64,000 nt of DNA from Catonia carolina. Lineage: Eukaryota; Arthropoda; Insecta; Hemiptera; Achilidae. The DNA is taken from assembly GCA_035578175.1 (NCBI GenBank), contig JAQMRL010000001.1:56133553-56197552 (forward strand). Reading direction: 5' to 3'. The notes under the pieces are model-generated. The model ran no database searches. It was given only the letters and a program-made list of their open reading frames with translations, and was not told the origin of the DNA. A program made the translations under genes and the position numbers. Shown here piece by piece: positions 1-10,595 of this stretch; within the stretch, counting starts at the first letter, position 1, and the number at the start of each line of letters is the position of its first letter.

Positions 1-1043
1 ATTTGCATCTGATGAACGCCCGACAACCTTCACCATTCGGTGTAAGAGCGTTGGAGATATGCAACCACCTCGATATTGCGATTCCTCGTGTTTACCCATG
101 TAATTCTTGTCTATTTCCACCCTGGACCATCGCTCAGTTACACTTTAACTTTGAGATGTGTAAATACTCAAAGGCAGGCACAAGCTCTGTGGTATTTAAT
201 AGCATTTTCAGTGAGTTAGTCGAAGCTATTAAACCATCTACGGTTGTATACACTGATGGATCAATGTCGGATGTTGGAGTTGGTTGCTCGTTTGTTGCTA
301 ATGGGAGAACCTATTTGTTTGGATTACCTGCGGGAACCAGTATTTACACGGCTGAACTTTATGCAATTAGTAAAGCTCTGTCTGTAGTCTGTGTGCGTGG
401 GCGTCAGGTGTTGGTGTGCACTGATTCACTCAGTGCCCTGCAGTCGATTAGTGATATATATTCGCGCCACCCGCTAGTTTCAGATGTCCACGGCACCGTG
501 AAGCAGCTTAACGATAGAGGAGTAAGTGTTGTTTTCTGCTGGGTTCCGGGTCATGCTGGAATCCCGGGAAATGAGGCTGCTGATTTGGCCGCTAAGGAGG
601 CGGCTCGTCAACCGGCTTTCACACAATATCTGACTATGTCTGATTTCGTTAGTCTGGTGAAGCGGGTCATTACTGATTCCTGCCAGGTAGAATGGACTGG
701 CTCTCATGGCAACAAGCTACGGGACATAAAACCTATTGTTAAGCCTTGGCCTACGTCACTGAGGAAGAACAGAAGGGAAGAAGTTGTCATCGCGCGACTT
801 AGAATTGGGCACACCAGATTAACCCATGGGTATCTCATGACGTCTGGTGATGCTCCAGTTTGTGGCAGGTGCGATTGTCCTTTGACAGTCAAACATGTAT
901 TGGTTGATTGCGTCTGCTACGCAGCTCTGCGTCGGCGATTCAAGATTCCCTCTGAATTAAGTTATATACTCGGTGACGAAAGCCATATTTTGGACGTGGC
1001 TATAAAATTTATACGATCGATTGGTGTATACAACAGTGTCTAA
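1..1043 (+). CDS. I-clade LINE ORF2, C-terminal part (RNase H and Cys-rich tail), copy A
   Basis: The reading frame is open from the window edge to a TAA at 1041-1043, so it is the 3' part of an ORF2 whose reverse transcriptase lies outside the window. A type I RNase H fold is visible with its D-E-D-D residues in order: YTDGS, AELYAI, CTDSLSAL and GNEAADLAAKEAA. It would degrade the RNA strand during target-primed reverse transcription. A Cys/His-rich tail follows (CGRCDC, then KHVLVDC). The protein is nearly identical to the end of the full-length copy at 52498-58514. That closeness means the two copies are young relatives. An RNase H after the reverse transcriptase is known from the I group of LINEs; I infer I clade and cannot name the family. 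No stop or frameshift occurs in the visible part. Confidence 0.9.
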   Translation, partial: LHLMNARQPSPFGVRALEICNHLDIAIPRVYPCNSCLFPPWTIAQLHFNFEMCKYSKAGTSSVVFNSIFSELVEAIKPSTVVYTDGSMSDVGVGCSFVANGRTYLFGLPAGTSIYTAELYAISKALSVVCVRGRQVLVCTDSLSALQSISDIYSRHPLVSDVHGTVKQLNDRGVSVVFCWVPGHAGIPGNEAADLAAKEAARQPAFTQYLTMSDFVSLVKRVITDSCQVEWTGSHGNKLRDIKPIVKPWPTSLRKNRREEVVIARLRIGHTRLTHGYLMTSGDAPVCGRCDCPLTVKHVLVDCVCYAALRRRFKIPSELSYILGDESHILDVAIKFIRSIGVYNSV

Positions 1044-1146
1044 TATATGTCCTTTTAGTGTTACCCTGTAGTATATGTTTTTATATTAGTTATATGTTTA
1101 TATTCAAATTTCTGTGTTCTTATTATATCATGCCATGCCTCAGTTG

Positions 1147-3611
1147 GACAATAATTGGTCGTTTAGTGAATTGCCTTTAAAATCAGGAAACGAGGCGTTG
1201 AACACAACACGAATTTTACCATTAGGCTCAGCAGTTTTAAACACACCATGGTGCGGTATTACATAGTTAGAAGGAGCAGGCGCGATTGACATGTGATTTA
1301 AGTTAATATACTCACGCATGAAGGCGTGGTACTTTTGTTCGACAATTGGCTGTTTAGCAACTTTAGCGGTAAACTTTTCAGCAGCACGTTTTGCAATTTC
1401 TCGATTGGAATCCAAGTTGACGGAATTATTTTTGAATGGTAGCGCAACCATATAACGCCCTGATTTGTAACGAGAAGTTGTGGCGGTGTACAATTTTTCG
1501 CAGTGCTCATCATCCGGGTTAACGACTGGAGCGGTGGCAATTTCTTCCGAAGCCCAAAAACGTTGCATGATCTCGGGAAGCGATTCAACAGCAGCGAAAA
1601 GCGATGTACATTCTTGCATGGAGTCGATGGCGGACAAAGCCGGTAGTTTCCCGAAAATAACCCAACCGAATTCAGTGGAGATGGCCGATGGAGTGCCTTT
1701 GATTATGGCATTGCTATGCGATAAAACAATATGCGGAAAAACTTCGGCTCCCAATAGAATTTCGATGGGACCAGAGTGTGTAAATTGGTCGTCAGCAAGC
1801 AGTTTGTCAGAGAATAATTTGCCTAATTTATCTGGTAAACATACGGAAGGTAGATTGTTGGTTATTTTCGAGATAACTAGCGCCTCAGTACTTAAACGGA
1901 AAGCCTTGTTTTTATTGGATGAAATAACAAGCTAAGTTGAACCTTGTATTTCCGCTGAAGCTGCCGAAATGCCGAGCAGGCTTTGTCGGCACGGAGTTAT
2001 TACAGAATTGAGTACATTAGCTGCACGAGTTGTAATTAAATTAGCCTCTGAACCAGAGTCAAGAACACAGCGAAGAGGTTTGTAATCACCATTAGCCGAT
2101 TGAACTAAAATAACGGCAGTGCCTAATAAAACCCTTTGATTGCCTGATCTACATGATAACGAATTATTATTTATTGTTTCAGTTGAAGTACTGTTATTAA
2201 AAGCTGGTACAGAAGCATCGATGTTTGAATGGTTTGTTTGACAATTGTTAGCCTGAGGTGCAGACGAAACGTTAGGTTGACTTGGAACCGATGATCGGTT
2301 GGGCCTGTTAGATTGGCCAGTGGTAACATGTTGTTTATTAAATACAACAGCAGTGGCACTATTTTCTCGCACAGTATTTGTATTTGAGTTACTTTCTGAT
2401 GAGTGCAACAGCGTGTGATGGTTAGCTGAATTGCAGACACGACAAGTTTTAGTAGATTTGCAGTCGCGCCTCGCATGTTTACCTAAGCATCCGAAACATT
2501 TATGCATTTGAAATATGGCCTCGTGACGCGCATTGACAGGCATACCGAGAAACTCTGTACAATTGAATATATTGTGTGCAGAAGAACTACGAAATTGACA
2601 TTTATTTACAGCCTCATTACTAGCACTTGAATTGCTGCCTACTAATAATGAATGTTGACGCCTAAGCAAGTTAGGTGACGAGTTGTTTATACGAAAAGTC
2701 GGTTTATGAATAGCCGGTTTGACGAGATTCGGTTTAGCGCCGTTTGAAACAATAGTGTCAATGTTTTGCGCTTTGTTCAGCATTTCAAAGGATTGCATTC
2801 TGGAAGTCACGAAATTTAATAGTTCAAAATAACTTGGAATCTTAGTTGCATCGTGTTGAGATTCGAATAATTCCCTCGTAGTATTATCCAAATTGTTGTA
2901 TGCCATAGAAAACAATAGAAAGTCCGCTAAGTTTATATTTAATAGCTGTAGGGCGCCAACGGCGGAAGTATGAATGCTAACATATTGTTTATAATTTTGA
3001 TAGGATGGACTTGCGAATTTATCGAAATTACTGATTTGCGAAAAATGCATGTTTGCGACACGTCTGTCGTTAGCGTACCTGTTGTTTATTAATTGGTAAG
3101 CTAATTGGTAATTTGCAGAAGTCAAAGGAAGATGAGATATTATTTGCAACGCCTCACCGCGCAAACTAGATCTAAAATAATGCAATTTTTGAATATCAGA
3201 CAGTTGTTCGGATTTATGTACAAGTTCATTGTACAACGATATAAAATTCTGAAATTCAGACAGATTTCCATCGAAACTAGGAATTTTTATTTTTGGAAGA
3301 CATGTTGCCGGTGAAATTGCATTAGGTTTATTGTCGATTAAACTAGTATTAGACATGCTAGTGATAATTTGACAATATTTTGTTTCAAATTCGGTTTGGA
3401 TGATAGCGATTTGATTTTCAAAGTCCTCAGAATATGCCTTATTTAGAAAATCCATTAATTGATTTTGCAATGGTTGGAAATCGGAGAATATTCGATTAGC
3501 CTGAATCTTGAATGCATCGTTTGAGCCAGTACCGGATTGGACATGTGTTAATGTGTCCAAAGATCGGATTAGTTGACGACATTTTGTGAAAATTGACTCG
3601 GAATTATCCAT
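1147..3611 (-). pseudogene. BEL/Pao gag-protease-RT polyprotein, one stop, truncated
   Basis: One frame runs from the ATG at 3611 to about 1147, broken only by a TAG at 1932-1934 where the sister copy has a sense codon. Gag comprises the first ~460 residues and ends in two Cys/His zinc knuckles (CFGCLGKHARRDC and CRVCNSANHHTLLH) that would bind genomic RNA. A retroviral-type aspartic protease follows with its active site in LDSGSEANLIT. Beyond the stop comes the BEL linker (LLGAEVFP, FGWVIFGKL) and the start of reverse transcriptase (HHGVFKTA, IRVVFNASF). The YVDD box is missing because the element is truncated. Proteins of this family form virus-like particles and copy the element's RNA. The single stop suggests a fairly recent copy. 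Confidence 0.85.
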
Positions 3612-4234
3612 ATTGAATAGTAAAGGAAACCGACTGAAGATGACAGAAAATATTGAAACAATAACAATTGATTTTTAAATAATTAAAATATCCGAATTTT
3701 GTTGTTCGGATGAGTAAAAATCGAATAAATAGCGTTGACACAGTGTTATTAATATATTTGTAACAAAGAAAAAATATAACAGCACATTTAACTTGAATAA
3801 TAATGAACGTTAACGATTGAATGTTTTTTATTTAAAGTATACAAGACGAAATGTAAACAAACATCACTTTTGAAAGCAGCTGATGGGTCAGTTACATCAG
3901 ACAGCTGATTACAGAGAGAGAATGCAGGCGACGACGTAGAGAGCGTTGAACTGGATTGAGATGAACCAGTGAAACGGAATCTGCGCAGCACTGACCGAAA
4001 ATGTTACCAAGATGGATTCGATTGCAAGATGACTGGCGACGAATTGACGCCTTACAATGCGTGGGTTACCACCCCCCCCCGCCTACGACCCAACCGTAAC
4101 AAAGAAACTGGTATATAACGATTTTAACACAACCTTTTAAAGCATTGTAAATCACGATAACGTTAATAACAATTAAAAAGTAGCATTGAAATATGTTTAT
4201 AACACACTGTATTACCATAAACGCACTGATAATA

Positions 4235-4254
4235 CCCGCGCTCGGAACGGACCA
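4235..4254 (-). promoter_or_regulatory. Candidate primer-binding site of BEL copy 1
   Basis: On the minus strand the LTR end is followed by two T and then TGGTCC, as also seen next to the LTR of the BEL element at 60170-60190. A TGG start is expected for complementarity to a tRNA CCA end. The sequences diverge after TGGTCC, and I cannot name the tRNA. Confidence 0.4.
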
Positions 4255-4256
4255 AA

Positions 4257-4765
4257 TGTTAAGTTTAATGCCTTGAAATGAATTAAGCCGTGTGCAGCAA
4301 TACTGAACTGAATTATTAGGAGGACCAGCACGCATTTAATGTTGTCCGCGTACAAGACAAATAGTGAATTAATGAAAAGGAAACAACAGGGAAATGGAAA
4401 ACACTCGAATAATAAACCAGTAACATAATCACATGTGCTTACCTCTATGCATTGTTGAACGTAGATTTTCATTTGTAGCACTGCCGACACTGAACATGTT
4501 ATAATAATGTTAAATACCCAATAGCATTATATAAATACACCGCACAATAATATAAGAGTTAGCATTGATAAACGTTTACAATAAAACATAAGCCTTGCAT
4601 TAAGCCAAGCTAGCGTCACCACGCTAGTCGAAGATCGGAGAGACACACATCCGTGCTTGTCACGGTCCATTAAACGAGTGAGTAGGGAAGGAAGAAAACG
4701 GAAAAAGGTGGGGGTAAAGACACAGAGATTAAAAATGCGTAACCCGGGTAGCGAATGCCTTAACA
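4257..4765 (-). repeat. 5' LTR of BEL copy 1
   Basis: The segment begins TGTTAAG and ends CTTAACA, a perfect 7-bp terminal inverted repeat like the TGTTAA/TTAACA ends of the paired LTRs at 46243-46966 and 60193-60916. It lies just upstream of the primer-binding-like site, where a 5' LTR belongs. No second copy is present, so the right edge rests on the inverted ends and on the LINE hairpin starting at 4766. Confidence 0.6.
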
Positions 4766-4807
4766 GGCGATGATAACCTCGCCGAGGTTTTTCGCCTTAA
4801 AAAAAAA
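4766..4807 (+). other. 3'-terminal hairpin and poly(A) of I-clade LINE copy A
   Basis: The sequence GGCGATGATAACCTCG pairs with CGAGGTTTTTCGCC to form an outer GGCGA/TCGCC stem and an inner AACCTCG/CGAGGTT stem, followed by about 10 A. The same motif precedes poly(A) at 7083, 12713 and 58439. It is probably recognised by the LINE's own reverse transcriptase. Confidence 0.75.
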
Positions 4808-5486
4808 GTGATTATACAGGAATCCGAGGACAAGCTGCAAATGGCAGTGCATAAGCTCTTCATAATTGGCAAACATTTTTAGTATGAAAATTTCTGCAGG
4901 CAAATCAAAAATTATGGCTTTCCATCGAAAATGGCCTACAAGGTCTAAAATAGTGATTGGGAGCAAGAGTTTGGAGCAAGTAGCTTATTTTAAATACTTG
5001 GGATGCGATGTTACGTATGATTATGACCATGATGTGCATCAAAAAGTAACTAAGTTCAACATGGTATGTGGTGCAATAAGTCGATCTCTCAAGAGTAGAG
5101 CCAGGAAAAACACATTGCTAAGGTTTTATAAAGTAATGGCGATCCCAACTTTGGCTTATGGAAGTGAGGCATGGGTGCTGACGAGAAAACAGGAATCGAG
5201 AATTCAGTCAGCGGAAATGCGATTTCTAAGGCAAGTTAAGGGCTGCACAAGAGAGGGTCGCATTCGTAATGAAATAATAAGGAATGAATGCGGTGCCCAA
5301 CCATTGTTGAACACTATAAGGACATACAAAGAAAAGTGGTCAGAGCATGTGTTAAGAATGTCCCAAGATCGCCTTCCATTAAATGTATTGATCCATAATC
5401 CGACAGGTAAAAGATTTATTGGTAGACCGAGGAAGAGATAGACGCCGGAACAGGCTAACGCACAGCCTAATCCATGAAGACGACGA
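4808..5486 (+). pseudogene. RTE-like LINE, C-terminal reverse transcriptase fragment
   Basis: The open frame (4866-5441, with similarity starting at 4808) encodes the region after the RT catalytic box: KSKIMAFHRK, YFKYLGCDVTYD, LAYGSEAWVLT and FIGRPRKR. This 'connection and thumb' signature (LxYGSEAW, MRFLRQVKG) is common in insect RTE/CR1-type LINEs with an apurinic endonuclease. The frame ends at a TAG where the family normally has Trp. After the coding end there is a short (GAC)n repeat (about 5469-5486), the kind of microsatellite tail these elements carry. The 5' side abuts the poly(A) of LINE copy A, so the rest lies outside the window or was never copied. Confidence 0.75.
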
Positions 5487-5499
5487 CGACGATTGTCTA

Positions 5500-6718
5500 C
5501 AGGTGCTTTCCGTTCTAGCCCTGTTGTCAGCATCTCAGATGAAAGTGGAGAAGTGTCGTTACACAGACGTCGCCAGTAGCTTCTATTGACTTACTGTGCT
5601 AAGTTGAAAGCTAGACCTTACCATTTCTTGCATGACATCATTCTCAACAACCCCTATCATGATTTGCATCTGATGAACGCCCGACAGCCTTCACCATTCG
5701 GTGTAAGAGCGTTGCAGATCGCCAACAACCTGGATATTGCTACGCCTCGTGTCTACCCATGTTATCCGTGTCTTATTTCCACCCTGGACCGTCGCTCAGT
5801 TACACTTTAACTTTAAGATGTGTAAATACTCAAAGGCAGGCACTAGCTCTGTTGTATTTAATAGCATTTTCAGTGAGTTAGTTGAAGCTATTAAACCATC
5901 TACGGTTATAAACACTGATGGATCAAAGTCGGATGTTGGAATTGGTTGCTCGTTTGTTGCTAATGGGAGAACTTATCTGTTTGGATTACCTGCGGGAACC
6001 AGTGTTTACTTGGCTAAAATCTATGCTATTAGCAAAGCTCTTTCTGTAGTCTGTGTGCGCAGGCGTCGGGTTTTGGTGTGCACTGATTCGCTCAGTGCTC
6101 TCCAGTCGATTAGTGACGTGTATTCACGCCACCCGCTAGTTGTAGGCGTCCTTGGCACTGTGAAGCAGCTGAATGATAAAAGAGTAAGCGTTGTTTTCTG
6201 CTGGGTTCCGGGTCATGCTAGAATCTTGGGAAATGAGGCTGCTGATCTGGCCGCTAAGGAGGCGGCACGCCAACCAGCCTTCACGCAATATCTGACAGTG
6301 TCAGATTTCGTGGGGCTGGTGAAGCGTGTCATCACTGATTCCTGGCAGGTAGAATGGACTGACTGACTCTCATGGCAACAAGCTACGTGAGATAAAACAC
6401 AATGTTAAGTTTTGGCCTACGTCGCTGAGGAAAAACAGAAGGAAAGAAGTTGTCATCGCGCGACTTAGCATTGGGCACACCAGATTAACGCATGGGTATC
6501 TCATGACGTCTGGTGATGCTCCAATGTGTGGCAGATGCGATTGTCCTTTGACAATCAAACATGTTTTGGTGAATTGCGTCTGCTATGAAGCTCTGCGTCG
6601 GCGATTTAAAATACCCTTCGAGTTACGAGATGTACTCGGCGATGATAGCCATGTTTTGGACTTAACGTTAAGATTTCTTAGATCTGTTAGTGTATATAAC
6701 AGTGTCATAGTGAAATAG
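5500..6718 (+). pseudogene. I-clade LINE ORF2 C-terminus, broken, copy B
   Basis: The frame is interrupted several times: near 5590-5600, by a one-base shift near 5770, and by a TGA duplication at 6361-6366 (GACTGAC where other copies have GGC). It contains the linker (LHLMNARQPSPFGVRAL), the RNase H domain and the Cys-rich tail. In RNase H the second acidic position is lost: the AELYAI of other copies reads AKIYAI here, so the enzyme would be inactive even without the frame breaks. This copy is more diverged than copies A and C. Confidence 0.85.
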
Positions 6719-7042
6719 AAATATTAGTTTTAATTTTATATGTGTATTTGTGTATATTTTTATTTACTTTCGTGGCCTCTTCACAGCCTTTTTTTACCCT
6801 ACAGATCTGTGGTATTATTTTTCATGTAAATTTTATTTTGTTGGCTGTGATACTAGTTTGTAAGATTTTAATTTGATAAGTTATGAATGTTATTTATTCC
6901 AAGTGTGATATTAGATTTAAGTTTATGTTTGTGTGTATTAGTTTTTAATATAAATTTTCTCTGTATGTAAATCTTATTGTTGATTTAATTTTCTGTGATA
7001 TTTCTAGTATGTAAGACCTTTAGTTAATAATATGAAAATTAG

Positions 7043-7112
7043 GTTCTACACTTGGGCCCTTTACACGCTTGTGTAGAGTAACCGGCGATGATAACCGTCC
7101 TCGTTTTTCGCC
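7043..7112 (+). other. Two 3' UTR hairpins of LINE copy B
   Basis: An upstream hairpin pairs TCTACAC with GTGTAGA around a GC-rich loop (7045-7076). It is followed at 7083-7112 by the terminal GGCGA/TCGCC hairpin. Copy C has the same pair of structures at 12671-12743. The full-length copy lacks the upstream hairpin, which points to two subfamilies. Confidence 0.6.
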
Positions 7113-7126
7113 AAAAAAAAAAAAAT

Positions 7127-8690
7127 TCATCTTCAGAAGTAGAAAACACAAAATCAATATCACTATCTTGAACCGTGTAGTCCAAATCATCTGACAACAA
7201 TGATTCCATAATGACCCTGGTTTTCTTCTTGGACAGTCTTTTTCTTTGTGTAGAGATCTGCTCGTGTTTTGCATCTGAGGTTGCATTCCCTGACGTTCCT
7301 CCTTTAGGGACATCAATCGGAGTCTCATGTTCGTCAAAGTCCTTTACTTCAACACTCTTTAAAGGTGTAACAGCAACTTTAGTCCTCTTTCTCTTGGGTT
7401 TGGGAGTGTCATACTGTCTCATGGATTGCAACAGCTCTTTGAATGTCTTGTCTATTGCTTCTACACCTACTGATGTTGGTATAGAGTTTTCTGACAGACA
7501 TTTATTCTGGCTGGTGGTACAGCAATCAGTTCTTGGCAACATCTCAAGAACTTTTGTACGACATAAGGGCACAATGCCACACTTTTTAAACCCAGACCGC
7601 ACATTATCTTCTTTTAGGGTCTCCTAGAGCTTTTTTAGTAGCGCTGGAAACTTGTCCTTGGGTACAGCTGCTTCACCTCTTCCAGGTCCTTTTTTCCATT
7701 CTTCCAGTATCTGATGCTATGCCATTTTCATTTGTCTAAAAAATGCCACGTCAAGTGGTTGAGTAAGGTGGGTGGAATTGGCTGGTAGGAATATGAATTT
7801 GATGGCATAATCTTATCAAATCTACGGAAAGATGAAAGGCTAAATTATCCCCAATCAAAAATTTTGGTCAACCTTATTAAAAAAAGGAATAGCAATTGAA
7901 TTCACCCAGTCACATAAACAGAACCTGTCAAACCATCCAGACTTAGTCCTTTTGTATCTTAAAATTTTTGGGACTCCTTCTCTCCAGCTGTCGTATAAGT
8001 GCTGTGCTTTGTAGACGACATATGGCGGCGATATTTTGCCTTCTCCGGTCCCAGCAAACATCACTGATGTGGATGCCTTAGATGAGTTTATAACTCTTTC
8101 AGGGTATTTGCAACCCCTTCTGAAAATCAGTTTACGTTTTCCTGGGTCCTCACTGAGATTTGTTTCATCATAATTTATTATGTGACTGGGAGGAACATCC
8201 TTCAGCTCTTTTTCAAGCTCATCAAAGAAACCATTTATAATTTCATAAGATACTGCTTCCCGCGCCGTTTTGATGTTCTGACACATTTGAGTTCACAAAA
8301 TATCTTTATGACGTTTCAAAAATGAATATACAAAATCACGACCAGGTGTATTGTTTTTAAATTTAGGTATACATCTTCCTTGTCGCTCAAGAATGTCTTT
8401 CACCAACAACCTTAATGTCAATGAGTCGATGGGGTACCCCCATTCACTACATATTTTAAGTCTATCAACCAACACAGCTTCTTCGTTTTCAGTCAGCGAT
8501 GTCTGCCCGTCTTTTTTCTTTATTTGATCCCCTTTTTTAAAATGTCTGTGTAATACAGTGGTAGAAATTTTGTAGAACATTTTTTAAAACTAAGACCATT
8601 CCTAATTTCCTCAATTGCGTTTTTGAGAAGGTTTGGAGAATAATTATATTTACTACGACTAGTACTCACACTCTGATACATTCGAGGCAT
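7127..8690 (-). pseudogene. Pogo-type (DDE_1) transposase, broken, copy 1
   Basis: Read right to left, the pieces are an N-terminus starting MPRMYQ at 8690 with a pipsqueak-like helix-turn-helix, a CENP-B-like second DNA-binding part (8580-8293: TENEEAVLVDRL, PGRDFVYSFLKRH), and the DDE core (8286-7855) with its first catalytic Asp in NYDETN and the block SGWFD. A degraded stretch (7854-7603) still shows LIGDNL around the second Asp. The C-terminus (7602-7127) starts GFKKCGIVPL and is rich in Lys/Arg and acidic residues. At least three frameshifts separate the parts. The last ~25 codons of the open frame read into LINE copy B and are not transposase. A related, better preserved gene is at 40445-42383. 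Such proteins cut and paste at TA sites. Confidence 0.8.
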
Positions 8691-8817
8691 TGTATCGCTT
8701 CGTAGTCATAAACACCTGTAACAAACACATTAGGTAAATGTAATGTTATATTTCAAGTTATTCTGTGATGAAAATATTATTGTATGAACGCAGTTGATGT
8801 GAAAAACCATTACCACC

Positions 8818-8872
8818 ATTTGTGGGGTGAATAGGAACACAAAAAAGAGGCATTCCTATTCACCCCACAAAT
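8818..8872. repeat. Perfect 20-bp inverted repeat beside pogo copy 1
   Basis: The arms 8818-8837 and 8853-8872 are perfect complements and start ATTTGTGGGGTGAATAGG, with a 15-bp spacer. Related words (ATTCAC) recur at 9232 and 9248, where the pogo element appears to meet a Gypsy gag fragment. It is probably a subterminal part of the pogo-type element. Confidence 0.7.
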
Positions 8873-9255
8873 TTCAATGTTGGTACATTACTACAAAAAA
8901 AATTCCATACATAAAGAGGTTATGCTAAAAAAGTGAAACTGATGTGAAATATCATTTTATAGAACTATATTTAAGCAAAAAACAGTAACTCCAATTACAT
9001 TAAAAAACGTGATTTGTACTTACAGCAGAAGTTTCTGAGGTGATGAAATCAGATGATTTCCAACAATGATGTTTGCACATGGGCAACAAAGTAGACAATG
9101 ATGCCAACAGCATAATGCAAAATTTCCCAACTTATAATCATGTTGACCAACTGTCAAAAATGAAAAATACCTGAAATTCAATCTTACATATTTTATAACT
9201 TTTTTTTTGTAACAATGAAGTTTCGTTCCCATTCACACTACTGTTGTTATTCACC

Positions 9256-9940
9256 TCATTTTACGGTACGACATTCCATAGCGCGATGTTTTAATTTATT
9301 ACACTTAAAACATTTAATTGGGCCCCTATTATTAAAGGCAAATAAAACTTTTGAATTATCATTGTCTTTACCACCTCTTAATGCGGAGTTTACAGTAACT
9401 GCAATCTTAATAGCTTCCTGAATTCGTTCAGGCATACGGACACGTATGTGTTCCCCTACCTGTCCCCTGAAACCATTTATATAGGTCGCCAACATACGAC
9501 GCTCGGCCTCATCATTAAGAATTTTCCTTTCTACTGGTTCATCTGAATGCCTAATTGTTTTATTAGTCAGCTTCCGTAATCTATCTGCAAATTGTTCAGG
9601 GTTTTCATTCTTACTCTGTTCTGCCGTTTGCAAAGCAGTGTAATGGTATTGTTCAATTTTCTTTTACACTGCCGTCTAAATAAAATTAATGTTGCCGTCT
9701 AAATAAAATTTCAGCATTGATATCAGGGTGGGTGCTTACAAATAAAGCAGCAGACCCTTTCACCTTTAATAATAAAATTTTTAACTTATCCTCATCACTC
9801 CAGTTTCCCAGAGCGGCTGCATTGTCGACCTGTTTGAAAAACTCTTCTTCGGATATACCCTGAGCTTCCCCTCTAAACACCTCTATAAGCCCTAAAGTAG
9901 ACAATGTTCTTGTGTGGTGTAGGTGCCACACTCTGATCCT
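9256..9940 (-). pseudogene. Gypsy-type gag fragment
   Basis: Two overlapping frames (9931-9686 and 9633-9256) encode a retrotransposon gag: a capsid-like part (EEEFFKQVDNAAALGNWSDEDK, DRLRKLTNKT) and a CCHC-type zinc knuckle (CFKCNKLKHRAMEC). The two frames are separated by a short tandem duplication of about 24 bases near 9670-9710, each copy containing TGCCGTCTAAATAAAATT. The gag ends right after the knuckle where pogo-derived sequence begins, so it was probably the pogo target. No protease or RT follows, and I cannot link it to the Gypsy element at the right end. Confidence 0.7.
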
Positions 9941-10409
9941 GGATTGTCACATTTCCTAAATTTTTGTTAAAGTTTGACACCCTTATAATATAATGTTAGG
10001 ATCTCTTATTGATAAATAATAAGTAATAGGATTTACGTTCTCTTCAAAACTCATTTCCGCACAATATGATGTGGAATATAATATTCATTTTGTTTTTTCA
10101 TAACAACATAACCTGATGAATTATCGACCTTCAAAAGTTCGTAAAGTACTTTAATTTTACCAACTCTGGTTCCAATGATCATAAAATGTTCAGACTTAAC
10201 ACTTTGTACGCCGGGTCAGTTTTAAGACATTTTTCAATCAGGCCAGAACGGTTTTTTTTGTCTTAAACTTTCATAAATGTACTATAATTAGTAATAATGT
10301 AAATCATAATATTTTTTTTTGTTTTCTTATTGTAAATTTCTGTGTGTTCATTAATGATACACGTGGCCCAAATTGATCGCTTTGTTGACGAAATGTTCAT
10401 TTTGTTAAA

Positions 10410-10460
<51 letters not shown>

Positions 10461-10595
10461 TTCATTTTAGGCCATGTGTATCAAATCGATACTCAGATTT
10501 TTTTTAACAATCGAAATAAATAAATCTCCATATTATATAATATATTATTGATAAACAATATTTTTATACTAAATACAATTTTAAAAGAATGAAAA
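9941..10595. other. Non-coding flank of the piggyBac remnant
   Basis: AT-rich, with no gene recognised. It lies just downstream (minus strand) of the piggyBac stop codon and may include the element's end. I could not identify a piggyBac TIR with TTAA at either side. Confidence 0.4.
10390..10471 (+). repeat. Poly(A) insertion flanked by a direct repeat
   Basis: A run of 48 A (10411-10458) is preceded by only seven other bases (GTTAAAC). The insertion is flanked by direct copies of AAATGTTCATTTT. This is what an extremely 5'-truncated LINE or SINE insertion leaves: a TSD, a few bases and the tail. Confidence 0.6.

Larger units (their letters stand above)
1144..4765 (-). mobile_element. BEL/Pao LTR retrotransposon copy 1, 3' truncated
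   Basis: Reading right to left: a 5' LTR (4257-4765), a primer-binding-site-like stretch, a leader of about 620 bases (3612-4234) with no gene, then gag, aspartic protease and the first part of reverse transcriptase. The element stops abruptly near 1144, well before the RT catalytic box. The rest of pol and the 3' LTR are missing. Gene order and protein sequence match the fuller BEL element at 46243-60916, but the copies are clearly different families or subfamilies. Confidence 0.8.
1..4807 (+). mobile_element. I-clade LINE copy A, split by BEL copy 1
   Basis: The left part (to about 1143) holds the ORF2 end and the first roughly 100 bases of 3' UTR, which align with 58072-58160 of the full copy. 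The right part (4766-4807) holds the conserved 3'-terminal hairpin and a short poly(A). Everything between is a minus-strand BEL/Pao element, so the most economical reading is one LINE copy with a BEL element inserted in its 3' UTR. The BEL is truncated on the left, so part of the LINE UTR may have been lost with it. Confidence 0.7.
5487..7126 (+). mobile_element. I-clade LINE copy B, 5' truncated
   Basis: The copy starts at the equivalent of base ~56855 of the full-length element, in the last part of the RT-RNase H linker. It ends with the 3' hairpin (7083-7112) and 12-13 A. It is flanked on the left by the RTE-like tail and on the right by a pogo transposase. The pogo reading frame runs directly into its poly(A), so this LINE landed in or next to the pogo gene. 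Confidence 0.85.

Noticed and set aside
480..892. Antisense ORFs over LINE RNase H (also at 5204, 6370, 11908, 57502, 57732)
   Set aside because: They recur only because the sense protein is conserved; they have no recognisable domain.
7039..7126. C-terminal ~25 residues of the pogo frame (FFFFWRKTRT...)
   Set aside because: This is the complement of the LINE poly(A) and hairpin, not transposase.
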